Source: Mycolicibacter sinensis (lineage in GTDB: Bacteria > Actinomycetota > Actinomycetes > Mycobacteriales > Mycobacteriaceae). From it: a DNA stretch of 64,000 nt. The position numbers and the translations under genes are program-made. This document shows, piece after piece, positions 1-9,682 of this stretch. The DNA lies in assembly GCF_001667945.1 (NCBI RefSeq), contig NZ_LZJK01000076.1, positions 22,235 through 86,234 on the forward strand, written 5' to 3'. A model generated the notes under the pieces. It did not search any database, had not been told where the DNA came from, and saw only the letters and a program-made list of their open reading frames with translations. How positions within the stretch are numbered: position 1 is the first letter of the stretch; the number at the start of each line of letters is the position of its first letter.

Positions 1-1
1 G

Positions 2-1795
<1,794 letters not shown>

Positions 1796-1846
1796 CGGGG
1801 CCTCATCGAAGCTGTCGAGATCAATGCCGGCCCGTGGTATCTGCGG

Positions 1847-2212
1847 ATGCCACGGGCCGACACTCGTGTCGATGACCGTCCTGCACTGGCCGACCTCGGT
1901 GAGACCGACCCGGACTACGTAGCCCAGGCGGTCACCGGGTGGGCCGATGACACGCGTTATCTGTGGGCGGTCTGCGAACCGACCACGGGTGAGCTGCTGG
2001 CCGAGGTGACCCTGGACCCGGTCTGCGGCGCGATCGCGACCCGCAGCCGCCCCAGTCATGAGCAGGCGGCGCGCACCGGGGCCGACGCGGTCTCCCGGTT
2101 CGCCGCCGGTGCGCTAGGCCTGACCCCGACGGTGATTGCCGGCCCGGGAGGCCTGTGCGCTGCGGTTCCGACCGACGAAAATCCAGGCCGCGCCGCCGAT
2201 CCCCAGCGCTAA
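1847..2212 (+). CDS. Conserved hypothetical protein downstream of accA3 (possible Rv3284-type)
   Basis: A small soluble protein of 121 residues from ATG 1847 (core DRPALADLGETDPDYV, WAVCEPTTGELLAEV). I recognise this as a mycobacterial conserved family that follows accA3 but know no function. The reading frame is open and protein-like back to the accA3 stop (VEINAGPWYLR directly precedes the ATG), and those residues look like the family N terminus. No ATG, GTG or TTG exists in frame between the accA3 stop and 1847, and ATG 1847 has no Shine-Dalgarno sequence, so either a rare start such as ATC is used or the start has been lost. The last 33 codons overlap the convergent UsfY-like gene, so the C-terminal tail may be species-specific. 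It is probably co-transcribed with accA3. Confidence 0.6.
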   Translation: MPRADTRVDDRPALADLGETDPDYVAQAVTGWADDTRYLWAVCEPTTGELLAEVTLDPVCGAIATRSRPSHEQAARTGADAVSRFAAGALGLTPTVIAGPGGLCAAVPTDENPGRAADPQR

Positions 2213-2401
2213 GACGGCGATCCCGAACCCCACCGACCAGCCGGCGTGATGCTGTGCCACCGCGCTGACGAATCCCGCCAGCGCCAGCACCGCCATCACG
2301 AGCATGGCCAGTCCCGGCGCTTCACGGCGGTCCTTGAAGACCATCCCGGCCCGGGGCCGGGTTGTGCGCGCCTCATCGATCGGATGCTCGGTCTCGCTCA
2401 T
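2114..2401 (-). CDS. UsfY-like small membrane protein
   Basis: A 95-residue protein with an N-terminal charged part containing HPIDEARTTRPRAG, followed by two hydrophobic segments (roughly residues 32-50 and 56-74) and a basic tail. The TTRP-x-AG signature and two-helix layout resemble UsfY, a small protein encoded upstream of the rsbW-sigF operon in M. tuberculosis; function unknown. The start is ATG 2401. A strong SigF-type promoter lies 10 nt upstream, which suggests a leaderless message and fixes this start over longer frames that read far into the neighbouring gene. Family assignment is from motif memory, not a search. Confidence 0.6.
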   Translation of the reverse strand: MSETEHPIDEARTTRPRAGMVFKDRREAPGLAMLVMAVLALAGFVSAVAQHHAGWSVGFGIAVLALGIGGAAWIFVGRNRSAQASRAGNHRRGQA

Positions 2402-2411
2402 GGGTCCCTGA

Positions 2412-2437
2412 TACCCGCGGCGGACGGGCGCAAAACC
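2412..2437 (-). promoter_or_regulatory. SigF-type promoter of the UsfY-like gene
   Basis: On the minus strand GGTTT (2437-2433) and GGGTA (2416-2412) are separated by exactly 16 nt, matching the mycobacterial SigF consensus. The -10 ends 10 nt before ATG 2401, which predicts a leaderless or nearly leaderless mRNA. Confidence 0.75.
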
Positions 2438-2490
2438 CTCTGCGCTGCTGGCGGCGACCTCCCCCGGGTCCGCCGCGCTCGCAGTCCCCG

Positions 2491-3474
2491 CTACGCCGCG
2501 GCGCGCAGCGCTGCCAGCAGCGGTTCCGCGGCCTTGGCCAGGAAAGCCTCCTGCGTCTCCCCGCCGATCTGGATGAGCGCGATGTCGGTGAAACCGGCTG
2601 CGGAGTAGGCGCGCACCGCCTCGACAATGGCGTCCAGATCCGGGCCGCACGGGATCGCGTCCGCGACATCCTGCGGCGTGACGAATTGGGTGGCCGCCGC
2701 GAACGCCGCCGGCGTCGGCAACTCCGAGTTGACCAGCCATCCGCCGCCGAACCAGCGGAACTGCCGGTGGGCGCGCTGCACCGCGGCGTCCCGGTCGGGG
2801 TCCCAGCACACCGGAAGCTGTCCGATGACCCGGCCGCCGTCCAGTCCGGAGGCCTGCCGCGCGGTGTGCCAGGCGTGGACCAGTTCCGCATCCGGCTGCA
2901 CCGCGATCAGATCGTCGGCGGCGGTGGCGAATCGGTCCACGCCGTTGCGGCCCGACACCGCCACGGCCAGTGCCACCGGGATCTCCGGAAGGTCCCACAG
3001 CCGGGCCTGGTCGACCTGGAAGTGGTCGCCGCACAGGTTGACGGTCTCGCCCATCAGCAGCTCACGGATGATCTTGATCGCTTCGCCGAGCATGGCCTGC
3101 CTGCGCCGGACATTCGGCCAGCCGGCACCGGTGACGATGTGCTCGTTGAGGTTCTCCCCGCTGCCCAGGCCCAGCGTGAATCGGCCGTCGGCGAGGATCT
3201 GCACCGTGGCCGCCTGCTGCGCCACCACCGCCGGGTGGTAGCGCATCGTCGGGCAGGTGACATAAGAGCACAGCTCCACCCGTTCGGTGGCCTGCGCGAC
3301 CGCCCCCAGCACCGCCCAGGCGTTCGGAGCGTGGCCCTGCGAAGTCAGCCACGGTGAGAAGTGGTCGCTGCACACCTCGAAGTCGAAACCTCGTTCTTCA
3401 GCGGAAACGGCATAACGGACAAGGTCTTTGGGCCCGCTCTGCTCGGTCATCAGGGTGTAGCCGAACCGTGTCAT
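2491..3474 (-). CDS. LLM-class F420-dependent oxidoreductase (TIGR03557-type)
   Basis: A 327-residue luciferase-like monooxygenase-fold protein. It starts MTRFGYTLMTEQ and carries the features of the F420-dependent glucose-6-phosphate-dehydrogenase-like group: CSDHFSPW near residue 35, a C-P-x-M-R-Y-H-P strand around residue 73, and LGSGENLNEHI near residue 100. Members use coenzyme F420 for hydride transfer; the substrate cannot be read from sequence. ATG 3474 was chosen because it begins the conserved first strand and lies 10 nt from a SigF-type -10. It is one of three such enzymes in the window, each with its own SigF-type promoter. Confidence 0.88.
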   Translation of the reverse strand: MTRFGYTLMTEQSGPKDLVRYAVSAEERGFDFEVCSDHFSPWLTSQGHAPNAWAVLGAVAQATERVELCSYVTCPTMRYHPAVVAQQAATVQILADGRFTLGLGSGENLNEHIVTGAGWPNVRRRQAMLGEAIKIIRELLMGETVNLCGDHFQVDQARLWDLPEIPVALAVAVSGRNGVDRFATAADDLIAVQPDAELVHAWHTARQASGLDGGRVIGQLPVCWDPDRDAAVQRAHRQFRWFGGGWLVNSELPTPAAFAAATQFVTPQDVADAIPCGPDLDAIVEAVRAYSAAGFTDIALIQIGGETQEAFLAKAAEPLLAALRAAA

Positions 3475-3484
3475 GGACCCCGGG

Positions 3485-3508
3485 TACCCAACAGCCGACC
3501 ACCGAAAC
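3485..3508 (-). promoter_or_regulatory. SigF-type promoter of the F420-type oxidoreductase gene
   Basis: Minus-strand GTTT (3508-3505) and GGGTA (3489-3485) are separated by 15 nt. The -10 ends 10 nt before ATG 3474. It is back-to-back with the plus-strand SigF-type promoter at 3532-3557. Confidence 0.7.
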
Positions 3509-3531
3509 GAAGACCACGGCGCCCCGACGCC

Positions 3532-3557
3532 GTTTGGCCGCAGCCCCACTCGGGGTA
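3532..3557 (+). promoter_or_regulatory. SigF-type promoter of the haem-oxygenase-like gene
   Basis: GTTT at 3532-3535 and GGGTA at 3553-3557, spacer 17 nt from the last T (16 if the -35 is read as GTTTG). The -10 ends 9 nt before GTG 3567, supporting that GTG as a leaderless start. Forms a divergent pair with 3485-3508. Confidence 0.65.
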
Positions 3558-3566
3558 CCCGCGAGC

Positions 3567-4574
3567 GTGACGATCGCACCTACCCGCACCGAACCCGCGC
3601 TGCCCGTCGCCTGCGGCCCGCTGTCCTCAGCGGTCTGCGAGCTGCTGCGCCGGCCCGCGGGCGCCACCGAGGGGTTCGCCACCCGCACCGCCGGCGCGGA
3701 CCCGTATGGCCGAGACCTGCACCTGGCCCTGTACGTCTGTTACGAGCTGCATTACCGCGGCTTCGCCGGGGTGGACCCGGACTGGGAATGGGACGCCACC
3801 TTATTGGACCTTCGCGCCGAGTTGGAGCGCGTGTTCCTCAATAGTGTGCGGCAGGATGTCGGACCGATACCGCCGGACACCACCGCGTGCGACGAAATGG
3901 CTGCTGCCGCAACCGAGCCCGTGCACGGCAGCGGCCCCTCGTGGTATCTGCGCGACCACGGCACCTGGGAGCAGGCCCGTGAGTACTTCGTGCACCGGTC
4001 GCTGTATCACCTCAAAGAAGGTGATCCGCATGCCTGGGCCATCCCCCGCCTGACCGGCCAGGCCAAGGCCTCCTTTGTCGCGGTCGAGTTCGACGAGTAC
4101 GGCGCCGGCCGCGGCCCACGGGTGCACCAGCAGCTCTTCGCCGATCTGCTCACCGCTGCCGGCCTGAACGCCGAGTACCTCGCCTACCTCGACGTGGTGC
4201 CCGCCGAGTCGCTCGCGGTGGTGAATCTGATGTCGTTGTTCGGGTTACACCGCAGGTGGCGCGGTGCAGCCGTGGGGCATTTCGCCTCCACGGAGATCAC
4301 CTCGCCGCCGGGGTCCAGCCGCCTGGTGGCCGCGTTGCGGCGGATGGGCGCACCCGAGCCGTGCGTGACGTTCTACGCCGAACACGTCGAGGCCGACGCG
4401 GTACACGAGCAGGTGGTGCGCACAGATGTGGTCGAGGATCTGATCCGCCAGGACCCGCACCTGCAGGCCGATGTGGTTTTCGGTATGCGTGCCCGCGACG
4501 CGGTGGAGAACCGACTGGCCGATCTCATGATGTCGGCATGGTCGGCGGGGCGTTCTTCGCTGTGTGCGATGTGA
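3567..4574 (+). CDS. Iron-containing redox enzyme family protein (haem-oxygenase-like fold)
   Basis: A 335-residue soluble protein resembling the haem-oxygenase-like non-haem di-iron family. Potential metal ligands sit in ELHYRGFAGVD (about residue 60), the EQAREYFVHRSLYHLKE helix, EFDEYGAGR-x-x-x-VHQQLF, and FYAEHVEADAVHEQVV, the Glu/His-rich helices typical of the fold. The substrate is unknown. GTG 3567 is preferred because it follows a SigF-type -10 by 9 nt. Upstream in-frame codons give a basic non-conserved extension. A short palindrome (GTGAAA/TTTCAC, 4571-4589) spans the stop codon. Confidence 0.78.
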   Translation: MTIAPTRTEPALPVACGPLSSAVCELLRRPAGATEGFATRTAGADPYGRDLHLALYVCYELHYRGFAGVDPDWEWDATLLDLRAELERVFLNSVRQDVGPIPPDTTACDEMAAAATEPVHGSGPSWYLRDHGTWEQAREYFVHRSLYHLKEGDPHAWAIPRLTGQAKASFVAVEFDEYGAGRGPRVHQQLFADLLTAAGLNAEYLAYLDVVPAESLAVVNLMSLFGLHRRWRGAAVGHFASTEITSPPGSSRLVAALRRMGAPEPCVTFYAEHVEADAVHEQVVRTDVVEDLIRQDPHLQADVVFGMRARDAVENRLADLMMSAWSAGRSSLCAM

Positions 4575-4589
4575 AACTTAAGCTTTCAC
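4571..4589. other. Short inverted repeat over the stop of the redox-enzyme gene
   Basis: GTGAAA (4571-4576) and TTTCAC (4584-4589) flank a 7-nt centre containing CTTAAG. The TGA stop of the preceding gene lies in the left arm. There is no T-run, so a terminator is doubtful; it could be an operator-like palindrome. Confidence 0.3.
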
Positions 4590-4660
4590 TGGGATTTTGC
4601 GGAATTTGTGGTTCATCCCTTTACCAATCGGATCACGCCTCGGTAACGTCTGGTTCCTCC

Positions 4661-4766
4661 GGTTGAGTTCACAGCCGCAGTTGAACGTCACCGTGTTTAA
4701 GCCGCTCGCGAAGAGCTTGCGCTGACGTGATCCAACAGCACGATTCGTCGACTGATGGAGCCGCAG
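4661..4766 (+). promoter_or_regulatory. Conserved leader shared with the paralogous STAS gene at 57.4 kb
   Basis: Two blocks match the region upstream of the paralogue at 57423. GGTTGAGTTC-x-CAGCC occurs at 4661-4676 (57286-57301 in the other copy). A block running from GATCC through ACAG-Y-ACGA to CGACTGATGGAG ends at 4760 (57415 in the other copy). The TGGAG at the block end is placed as a Shine-Dalgarno 6-8 nt before the start in both genes. No SigF-type motif is present. Confidence 0.6.
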
Positions 4767-5219
4767 ATGACTAGCAGCAAGATTTCCCCCGCTTCAGGGA
4801 CCGCTTTCGCCACTCCCGCAACGGAAGCCACCCAGGCGTGGCGGAATCACACCGCCAAATTCACCGTGCACTGGGGACGGGCGGGAGCAGTGGTCGCCGC
4901 GGACGGGGAAATCGACGCAGCCAATGCAAGCCCGTTCGCCGATTACGCCAGGCGCTGCGCCGACTGCTGCGAATGGCTGATCCTGGACTTGGCCGATTTG
5001 TCGTTTATCGGCACGGTCGGGTTTACCGCCCTGCAGTCGATCAGCGCCAGGTGTGCCGCCGCGCGGACCCGGCTGAGGGTGATACCGAGCCCGGCGGTGT
5101 CGGCGGTGCTGCGGATCTGTGACCCGCAGGCGCGGCTTCCCCTGGTGGCGTCGCTGGCCGACGCCCTGGACGACGTGCAGAAGTCCGGCCGGCCGCTGCG
5201 CGCGGTGCCCCCGATCTAG
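4767..5219 (+). CDS. STAS-domain anti-anti-sigma factor
   Basis: A 150-residue protein with a variable N-terminal 28 residues and one STAS domain (GAVVAADGEIDAANA ... WLILDLADLSFIGTVGFTAL). STAS proteins of this size bind anti-sigma kinases to release a sigma factor; SigF-type partner switching is the obvious candidate but is inferred. The usual phosphorylated serine in DSSG is replaced by Thr in IGTVG. ATG 4767 is preferred over ATG 4755 because the paralogue at 57423 shares the leader and there the equivalent TGGAG is clearly a Shine-Dalgarno. The 3' end overlaps the convergent catalase gene by 4 bp. Confidence 0.88.
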   Translation: MTSSKISPASGTAFATPATEATQAWRNHTAKFTVHWGRAGAVVAADGEIDAANASPFADYARRCADCCEWLILDLADLSFIGTVGFTALQSISARCAAARTRLRVIPSPAVSAVLRICDPQARLPLVASLADALDDVQKSGRPLRAVPPI

Positions 5220-7354
5220 GCGGGCACCGCATCGGCGGCGCGGTCCCAGGCGCGGTGCTTGGCCAGCTCAGTGGTGAACGCGTCGAAGAATTCGTCGTTG
5301 AGGTCGTCCGCCGCCGCGGTTGTGGTGACCACTCCGGTGGAGACGGTGACGCCGGTGTCCTCGGCCAGCCGTTCGGCGATGCCGGCTTTGGGCAGCAACT
5401 CCACGCCCGCCCCGAATGCCCCGACGGGTTTGAGGTGCTTGTAGGCCTCGGTGATGAAGTGCATCGCGTAGCCGTCGGCGGACAGGGCGCGCACCGCGTC
5501 CGGACCGCACGGCACCACCACCGCGTCGTAAAGCACCGAGGCCATGGTGGTGATCGCCCGGTCGACACTCAACTGGCCGCCCGAGCCGCCGGCCAGCTCC
5601 CCGCCCGCGATCGGGGCCAGCACTTCGGCGATGGCACCGCGCCGGCGCATCTCCTCGACGAAGCGTTCCACACCGACCACGTCGACGCCGTCGGCGGCCA
5701 GCACCGCGATCTTGCGGGTTTCGATGCTGGCGCTGCCCCGCGCGTCCGGCGGAAGGGTGGCGCTGTGCAGCTGCGAGAGCGCCGGTGACACAGGTGCCTT
5801 CTCGGCGGCCTGGTCAAGCGGCTGCTCTTTGGGCACCGGCAGGCCCAGCTTGCCGGCCACCTGACTCGCCAGGTCGTGGTCGATGCGGTTGAGCTGCTCG
5901 ACGACGCGCTGGCGGATCTCGATGGTCTCACATTTTCCCAGTTCGAAGGCGTACGCGGCGACGATATGCTCGGCCTCCGGTGCTGACATGCTCTGGTAGA
6001 ACATCCGCGCCTGGCTGTAGTGGTTCTCGAAGCTGGCGGCGCGTTTGCGGATCTTGTCGCCGTCCACCTTCTGCGTGTAGTGCCGGAACACCTCGTCGTC
6101 CCCGGCCAGTGCGGGGCAGCCGCCGCCCAGCGAATTCTTGTAGTAGCTCGACTTACCGACCGGGATGGCGTGTTGGCTGTAGCCGTCGTGCTGGTTGGTG
6201 TGCACCGGCGCCACCGGCCGATTGATCGGTAGATGATTGAAATTCGGTCCGCCGAGCCGGATCAACTGGGTGTCCAGATAGGAGAAGTTGCGGAACTGCA
6301 GCAGTGGATCGTTGGTGAAATCGATTCCCGGCACCACGTTGGCGGTGCAGAAGGCCACCTGCTCGGTTTCGGCGAAGAAGTTGTCGGGGTTGCGGTTGAG
6401 TACCATTTTACCCACTGGGCGTACCGGAACCTGTTCCTCCGGAATGATTTTCGTGGCATCCAACAGATCGAAATCGAAACTGAATTCGTCGCTCTCGGGC
6501 ACCAATTGCACCCCGAGCTCCCACTCCGGGTACTGGCCGGCCTCGATGGAGTCCCACAGGTCCCGGCGGTTGAAGTCGGGGTCTTTGCCGGCGATCTTCT
6601 GGCATTCGTCCCAGATCAGCGAATGCACGCCGAGCTTGGGCTTCCAGTGGAACTTCACGAAGGTGCCTTGTCCCTTGGCGTTGACGAAGCGGAAGGTGTG
6701 CACCCCGAAGCCCTGCATCATCCGGTAGCTGCGCGGCAACGCGCGGTCCGACATCAGCCACATGATGGCGTGCAGCGTCTCGGGCTGCAGCGACACGAAG
6801 TCCCACAGGGTGTCGTGGGCGGACTGGGCCTGCGGGATCTCGTTGTCCGGTTCGGGCTTCACCGCGTGCACGAAGTCGGGGAACTTGATCCCGTCCTGGA
6901 TGAAGAAGACCGGGAAGTTGTTGCCCACCAGGTCGTAGTTGCCCTGTTCGGTATAGAACTTGGTGGCGAACCCGCGCACGTCGCGCACGGTGTCGGCCGA
7001 GCCGCGGAAGCCCGCCACGGTGGAGAACCGCACGAACACCGGGGTCTTGGTGCCCGGAGTGGTCAGAAACCGTGCCGCGGTGTACTCGGCCAGTGAATCG
7101 TCGTAGGGCTCGAAGTAGCCGTAGGCGCCCGACCCGCGCGCATGCACCACCCGCTCGGGGATCCGCTCGTGGTCGAAGTGCATGACCTTCTCACGCGCGT
7201 GGAAGTCCTCCAGCAGCGTCGGCCCGCGCTCCCCGACGGTCAGCGCGTCGTCGGTGTGGTCGACCCGCACTCCCTGCTGGGTGGTCAGGTATCCGGACTG
7301 CCGGTCGATCCGGTGCTGGTCGAGCTGGCGCTGCTTGGGGTCGTCGGTAGCCAC
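5216..7354 (-). CDS. katE: Large-subunit catalase (HPII/KatE type)
   Basis: A 712-residue monofunctional haem catalase that disproportionates hydrogen peroxide. The core has [20 protein letters not shown] with the distal His near residue 71, [20 protein letters not shown] core ([13 protein letters not shown]), and the [10 protein letters not shown] segment. After about residue 560 it continues into a DJ-1/PfpI-like C-terminal domain ([16 protein letters not shown]), as in E. coli HPII. The start is GTG 7354 with upstream AGGAGAGAGGA; longer frames read through the promoter region. It diverges from the HAD gene at 7442. Confidence 0.95.
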   Translation of the reverse strand: MATDDPKQRQLDQHRIDRQSGYLTTQQGVRVDHTDDALTVGERGPTLLEDFHAREKVMHFDHERIPERVVHARGSGAYGYFEPYDDSLAEYTAARFLTTPGTKTPVFVRFSTVAGFRGSADTVRDVRGFATKFYTEQGNYDLVGNNFPVFFIQDGIKFPDFVHAVKPEPDNEIPQAQSAHDTLWDFVSLQPETLHAIMWLMSDRALPRSYRMMQGFGVHTFRFVNAKGQGTFVKFHWKPKLGVHSLIWDECQKIAGKDPDFNRRDLWDSIEAGQYPEWELGVQLVPESDEFSFDFDLLDATKIIPEEQVPVRPVGKMVLNRNPDNFFAETEQVAFCTANVVPGIDFTNDPLLQFRNFSYLDTQLIRLGGPNFNHLPINRPVAPVHTNQHDGYSQHAIPVGKSSYYKNSLGGGCPALAGDDEVFRHYTQKVDGDKIRKRAASFENHYSQARMFYQSMSAPEAEHIVAAYAFELGKCETIEIRQRVVEQLNRIDHDLASQVAGKLGLPVPKEQPLDQAAEKAPVSPALSQLHSATLPPDARGSASIETRKIAVLAADGVDVVGVERFVEEMRRRGAIAEVLAPIAGGELAGGSGGQLSVDRAITTMASVLYDAVVVPCGPDAVRALSADGYAMHFITEAYKHLKPVGAFGAGVELLPKAGIAERLAEDTGVTVSTGVVTTTAAADDLNDEFFDAFTTELAKHRAWDRAADAVPA

Positions 7355-7379
7355 CGTGTGTGTCCTCTCTCCTGGGGAC

Positions 7380-7427
7380 GGTATGGGAATTCCCTGGGTG
7401 GGTATCCCAGCCAGGACATCCGCAAAC
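7380..7427. promoter_or_regulatory. Divergent katE / HAD-operon promoter region with palindromes
   Basis: A perfect palindrome GGGAATTCCC lies at 7385-7394 and TGGG-TAT-CCCA at 7399-7409. On the minus strand GTTT (7427-7424) is 15 nt from GGGATA (7408-7403), a near-SigF match facing katE. On the plus strand GGGTAT (7400-7405) is preceded at 15 nt by GGTAT, a weaker match facing the HAD gene. One symmetric element therefore supplies both -10-like sequences. Confidence 0.4.
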
Positions 7428-7441
7428 GAGAGGGGCCGATC

Positions 7442-8131
7442 GTGACCGCCCAATCGGCTGTGTTGTTCGATGTCGACGGCACTTTGGTCGATTCCAACTA
7501 CCTGCATGTGCACGCGTGGCGGCGCGCGTTCGCCGAGCAGCACGTCGAGGTGGAGTCCTGGCGCATCCACCGCGCCATCGGAATGGACGGATCCGAGTTG
7601 GTGCGCCTGCTCTCCGACGATGCGCCCGATGACGTCCGCCAGCGGCTCAAGGACCTGCACACGCGCTACTACCTGGAGTCGGCGGCGTTGCTGTCGCCGC
7701 TGCCGGGCGCCCGCCGGCTGCTGGAACGCATCGCCGCGCTCGATCTGCCGGTGGTGCTGGCCTCTTCGGCGCCCGAAGAGGAGCTGGCCCTGTTGCGCAA
7801 AGCGCTGAACTGCGACGATCTGGTGGACGCGGTCACCTCGTCCGCCGACGTCGACGTCGCCAAACCGGAACCGGACATCATCGGGATCGCCCTGGACCGG
7901 ATCGGAGCAACCGCCGATCGGGCGGTTTTTGTGGGCGACGCGATCTGGGATGTGCAGGCGTGCCTGCGCGCCGGAGTGCCGAGCATCGGCGTGCTCAGCG
8001 GCGGAGTGTCCCGCGCCGAGTTGGAAACCGCCGGCGCCACCGCCGTTTTCGACAACGCCGAAGATCTGGCGCTACACCTCGATCAGACACCGATCGCCGA
8101 CCTGGCCGACGGGTGGGCCGGACATGGATGA
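7442..8131 (+). CDS. HAD-superfamily hydrolase (beta-phosphoglucomutase/phosphatase-like)
   Basis: A 229-residue HAD phosphatase. Motif I is FDVDGTLVDSN near residue 9, motif II is VVLASSAPEEE, the motif III lysine is in DVAKPEPDI, and motif IV is FVGDAIWDV. The helical cap between motif I and II is of the subclass-I phosphoglycolate/beta-phosphoglucomutase type. Substrate unknown. The start GTG 7442 follows a GAGAGGGG ribosome site. It is first in a tight three-gene operon; its stop overlaps the next ATG by 8 bp. Confidence 0.88.
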   Translation: MTAQSAVLFDVDGTLVDSNYLHVHAWRRAFAEQHVEVESWRIHRAIGMDGSELVRLLSDDAPDDVRQRLKDLHTRYYLESAALLSPLPGARRLLERIAALDLPVVLASSAPEEELALLRKALNCDDLVDAVTSSADVDVAKPEPDIIGIALDRIGATADRAVFVGDAIWDVQACLRAGVPSIGVLSGGVSRAELETAGATAVFDNAEDLALHLDQTPIADLADGWAGHG

Positions 8132-8927
8132 GGCTGCGTTTCTGACCACTCTGGTCCGGGCCATCGGCGCACTGCAGCGCGCCGAGGTGCCCTTCGCCCT
8201 GGCCGGCGGAGCGGCGGTGTATGCCCGCGGCGGGCCCCACTCCCACCACGACATCGACCTGCTCGTCGAACCGTCGGATGCCGAGCGGGCAGCCGACGCC
8301 CTCGCCGATATCGGCATGTCGCGGTTCCAGCCGCCGGAGGACTGGCTGCTCAAAGTCTTCGACGGCGACGTGCTCATCGACTTGATCCATCGCCTCGGTG
8401 ACACCGCGGTCAGCGCCGAGACGATTTCGCGCGCGCCGGTGCTGCCGGTCGGTTCGATGACCGCACACGTCATCAGCGCGACCGACCTGATGGCGCAGAA
8501 GCTCGCGGTGCTGGACTGCCACCGCTGCGATTACGCCGAACTTCTCGTCGTCGCACGGATCCTGCGCGAACAGGTGGATTGGCCCCAGCTGCGCTGGCGG
8601 CTGCGGGACTCACCGTTCGCCCAGGCGTTCTGGCAGCTGCTGTGCGGGCTGTCCATAATCGACGACGACCGCACCGCGCCCGCTGAGGCGCCGGCTCATC
8701 TGATCGCCGTCGTACGACGCAAGCTGGCCGAAGACCCGGAGATCGGCGAGCTGGGCATCGGGATCGAAATCGACTCCGACACAGTATGTTTGACAGGCTC
8801 AGTCAACGGAGCCCAACGCAAAGCGACGATCGAGACCGCGGTTCGGCGCATCGTGCAACCGCGCACCGTCGTCAACGACATCGAAGTGGTCCAGCTGTGC
8901 GAGCCCGTCGAGCAGGTGACCGGGTGA
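8124..8927 (+). CDS. Nucleotidyltransferase-fold protein with C-terminal BON-like domain
   Basis: A 267-residue two-part protein. Residues about 1-190 form a nucleotidyltransferase-like domain (FALAGGAAVYARGG, then HHDIDLLVEPSDAE with the acidic metal ligands D-x-D, and later VLIDLIHR). The last about 70 residues (LIAVVRRKLAEDPEIGELGIGIEIDSDTVCLTGSVN) look like a BON domain, which usually binds lipids or membranes. I know no function for this combination. The gene overlaps both neighbours and is translationally coupled within the HAD-phosphoesterase operon. Confidence 0.75.
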   Translation: MDEAAFLTTLVRAIGALQRAEVPFALAGGAAVYARGGPHSHHDIDLLVEPSDAERAADALADIGMSRFQPPEDWLLKVFDGDVLIDLIHRLGDTAVSAETISRAPVLPVGSMTAHVISATDLMAQKLAVLDCHRCDYAELLVVARILREQVDWPQLRWRLRDSPFAQAFWQLLCGLSIIDDDRTAPAEAPAHLIAVVRRKLAEDPEIGELGIGIEIDSDTVCLTGSVNGAQRKATIETAVRRIVQPRTVVNDIEVVQLCEPVEQVTG

Positions 8928-9682
8928 TCCGGGTAGCCGCGGTAGGCGACATCCACCTGGGCGAGGACTCGCGCGGCACGATGCGTTGGCACGATCTCGA
9001 CGACCGGGCCGACATGCTGCTCCTCGCCGGCGACCTGACCCGCCACGGAACCGCTACCGAAGGCCACGTGGTCGCCGACGAATTGACCGCATGCCCGGTA
9101 CCGGTGGTGTGCGTGCTCGGCAATCACGATTACCACCAGAACCAGCAGGACCAGATCACCGCCGTGCTGCGCGACGCCGGGGTCGTCGTGCTCGAAGGCG
9201 AGACCCACACCGTTGAGGTCGCCAACCAGCGGGTCGGCGTCGCCGGTGTCAAGGGTTTCGGCGGCGGGTTCGCCGGCAGATGTGCCACCGCGTTCGGCGA
9301 ACCGGAGATGAAGGCGTTCGTCGCCGCCACCAAGACCGCGTCGGTGGCGTTGCGGGAGGGCCTGCGGTGCCTGCACACCGACTACCGGATCGCGCTGCTG
9401 CACTACTCTCCGGTGGCGGACACCCTGCACGGCGAGCCGCCGGAGATCTATCCGTTCCTGGGCTCGTGCCTGCTCGCCGAGGCGATCGATGATGCCGGCG
9501 CCGACCTCGCCGTGCACGGCCACGCGCACGCCGGGACCGAGACGGGCCGCACCGCCGGCGGTGTTCCGGTGCGCAATGTCGCCCAGCCGCTGATCCGGGC
9601 GCCCTACACCGTCTACCACGTCAATGGCACGCCCACCGCGGCGGCGAACGCCGCCAGCGCGGCGAACATCCACGCCAGATAG
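8924..9682 (+). CDS. Calcineurin-like metallophosphoesterase
   Basis: A 252-residue protein with the metallophosphoesterase signature in order: [30 protein letters not shown], and GHAHAG. These supply the two-metal site. Substrate unknown; it could be a phosphodiesterase or a phosphoprotein phosphatase. The start GTG 8924 overlaps the preceding stop by 4 bp. The last 70 bp overlap the convergent antiporter gene. Confidence 0.88.
   Translation: MIRVAAVGDIHLGEDSRGTMRWHDLDDRADMLLLAGDLTRHGTATEGHVVADELTACPVPVVCVLGNHDYHQNQQDQITAVLRDAGVVVLEGETHTVEVANQRVGVAGVKGFGGGFAGRCATAFGEPEMKAFVAATKTASVALREGLRCLHTDYRIALLHYSPVADTLHGEPPEIYPFLGSCLLAEAIDDAGADLAVHGHAHAGTETGRTAGGVPVRNVAQPLIRAPYTVYHVNGTPTAAANAASAANIHAR

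Noticed and set aside
2114..3034. 306-codon minus-strand open frame
   Set aside because: Only the last 95 codons from ATG 2401 look like protein; the rest is an Arg/Gly-rich shadow of the F420-type gene in another frame.
4755..4766. ATG 4755 as start of the STAS gene
   Set aside because: The paralogue at 57423 shows the same TGGAG acting as ribosome site, which makes ATG 4767 the better start.
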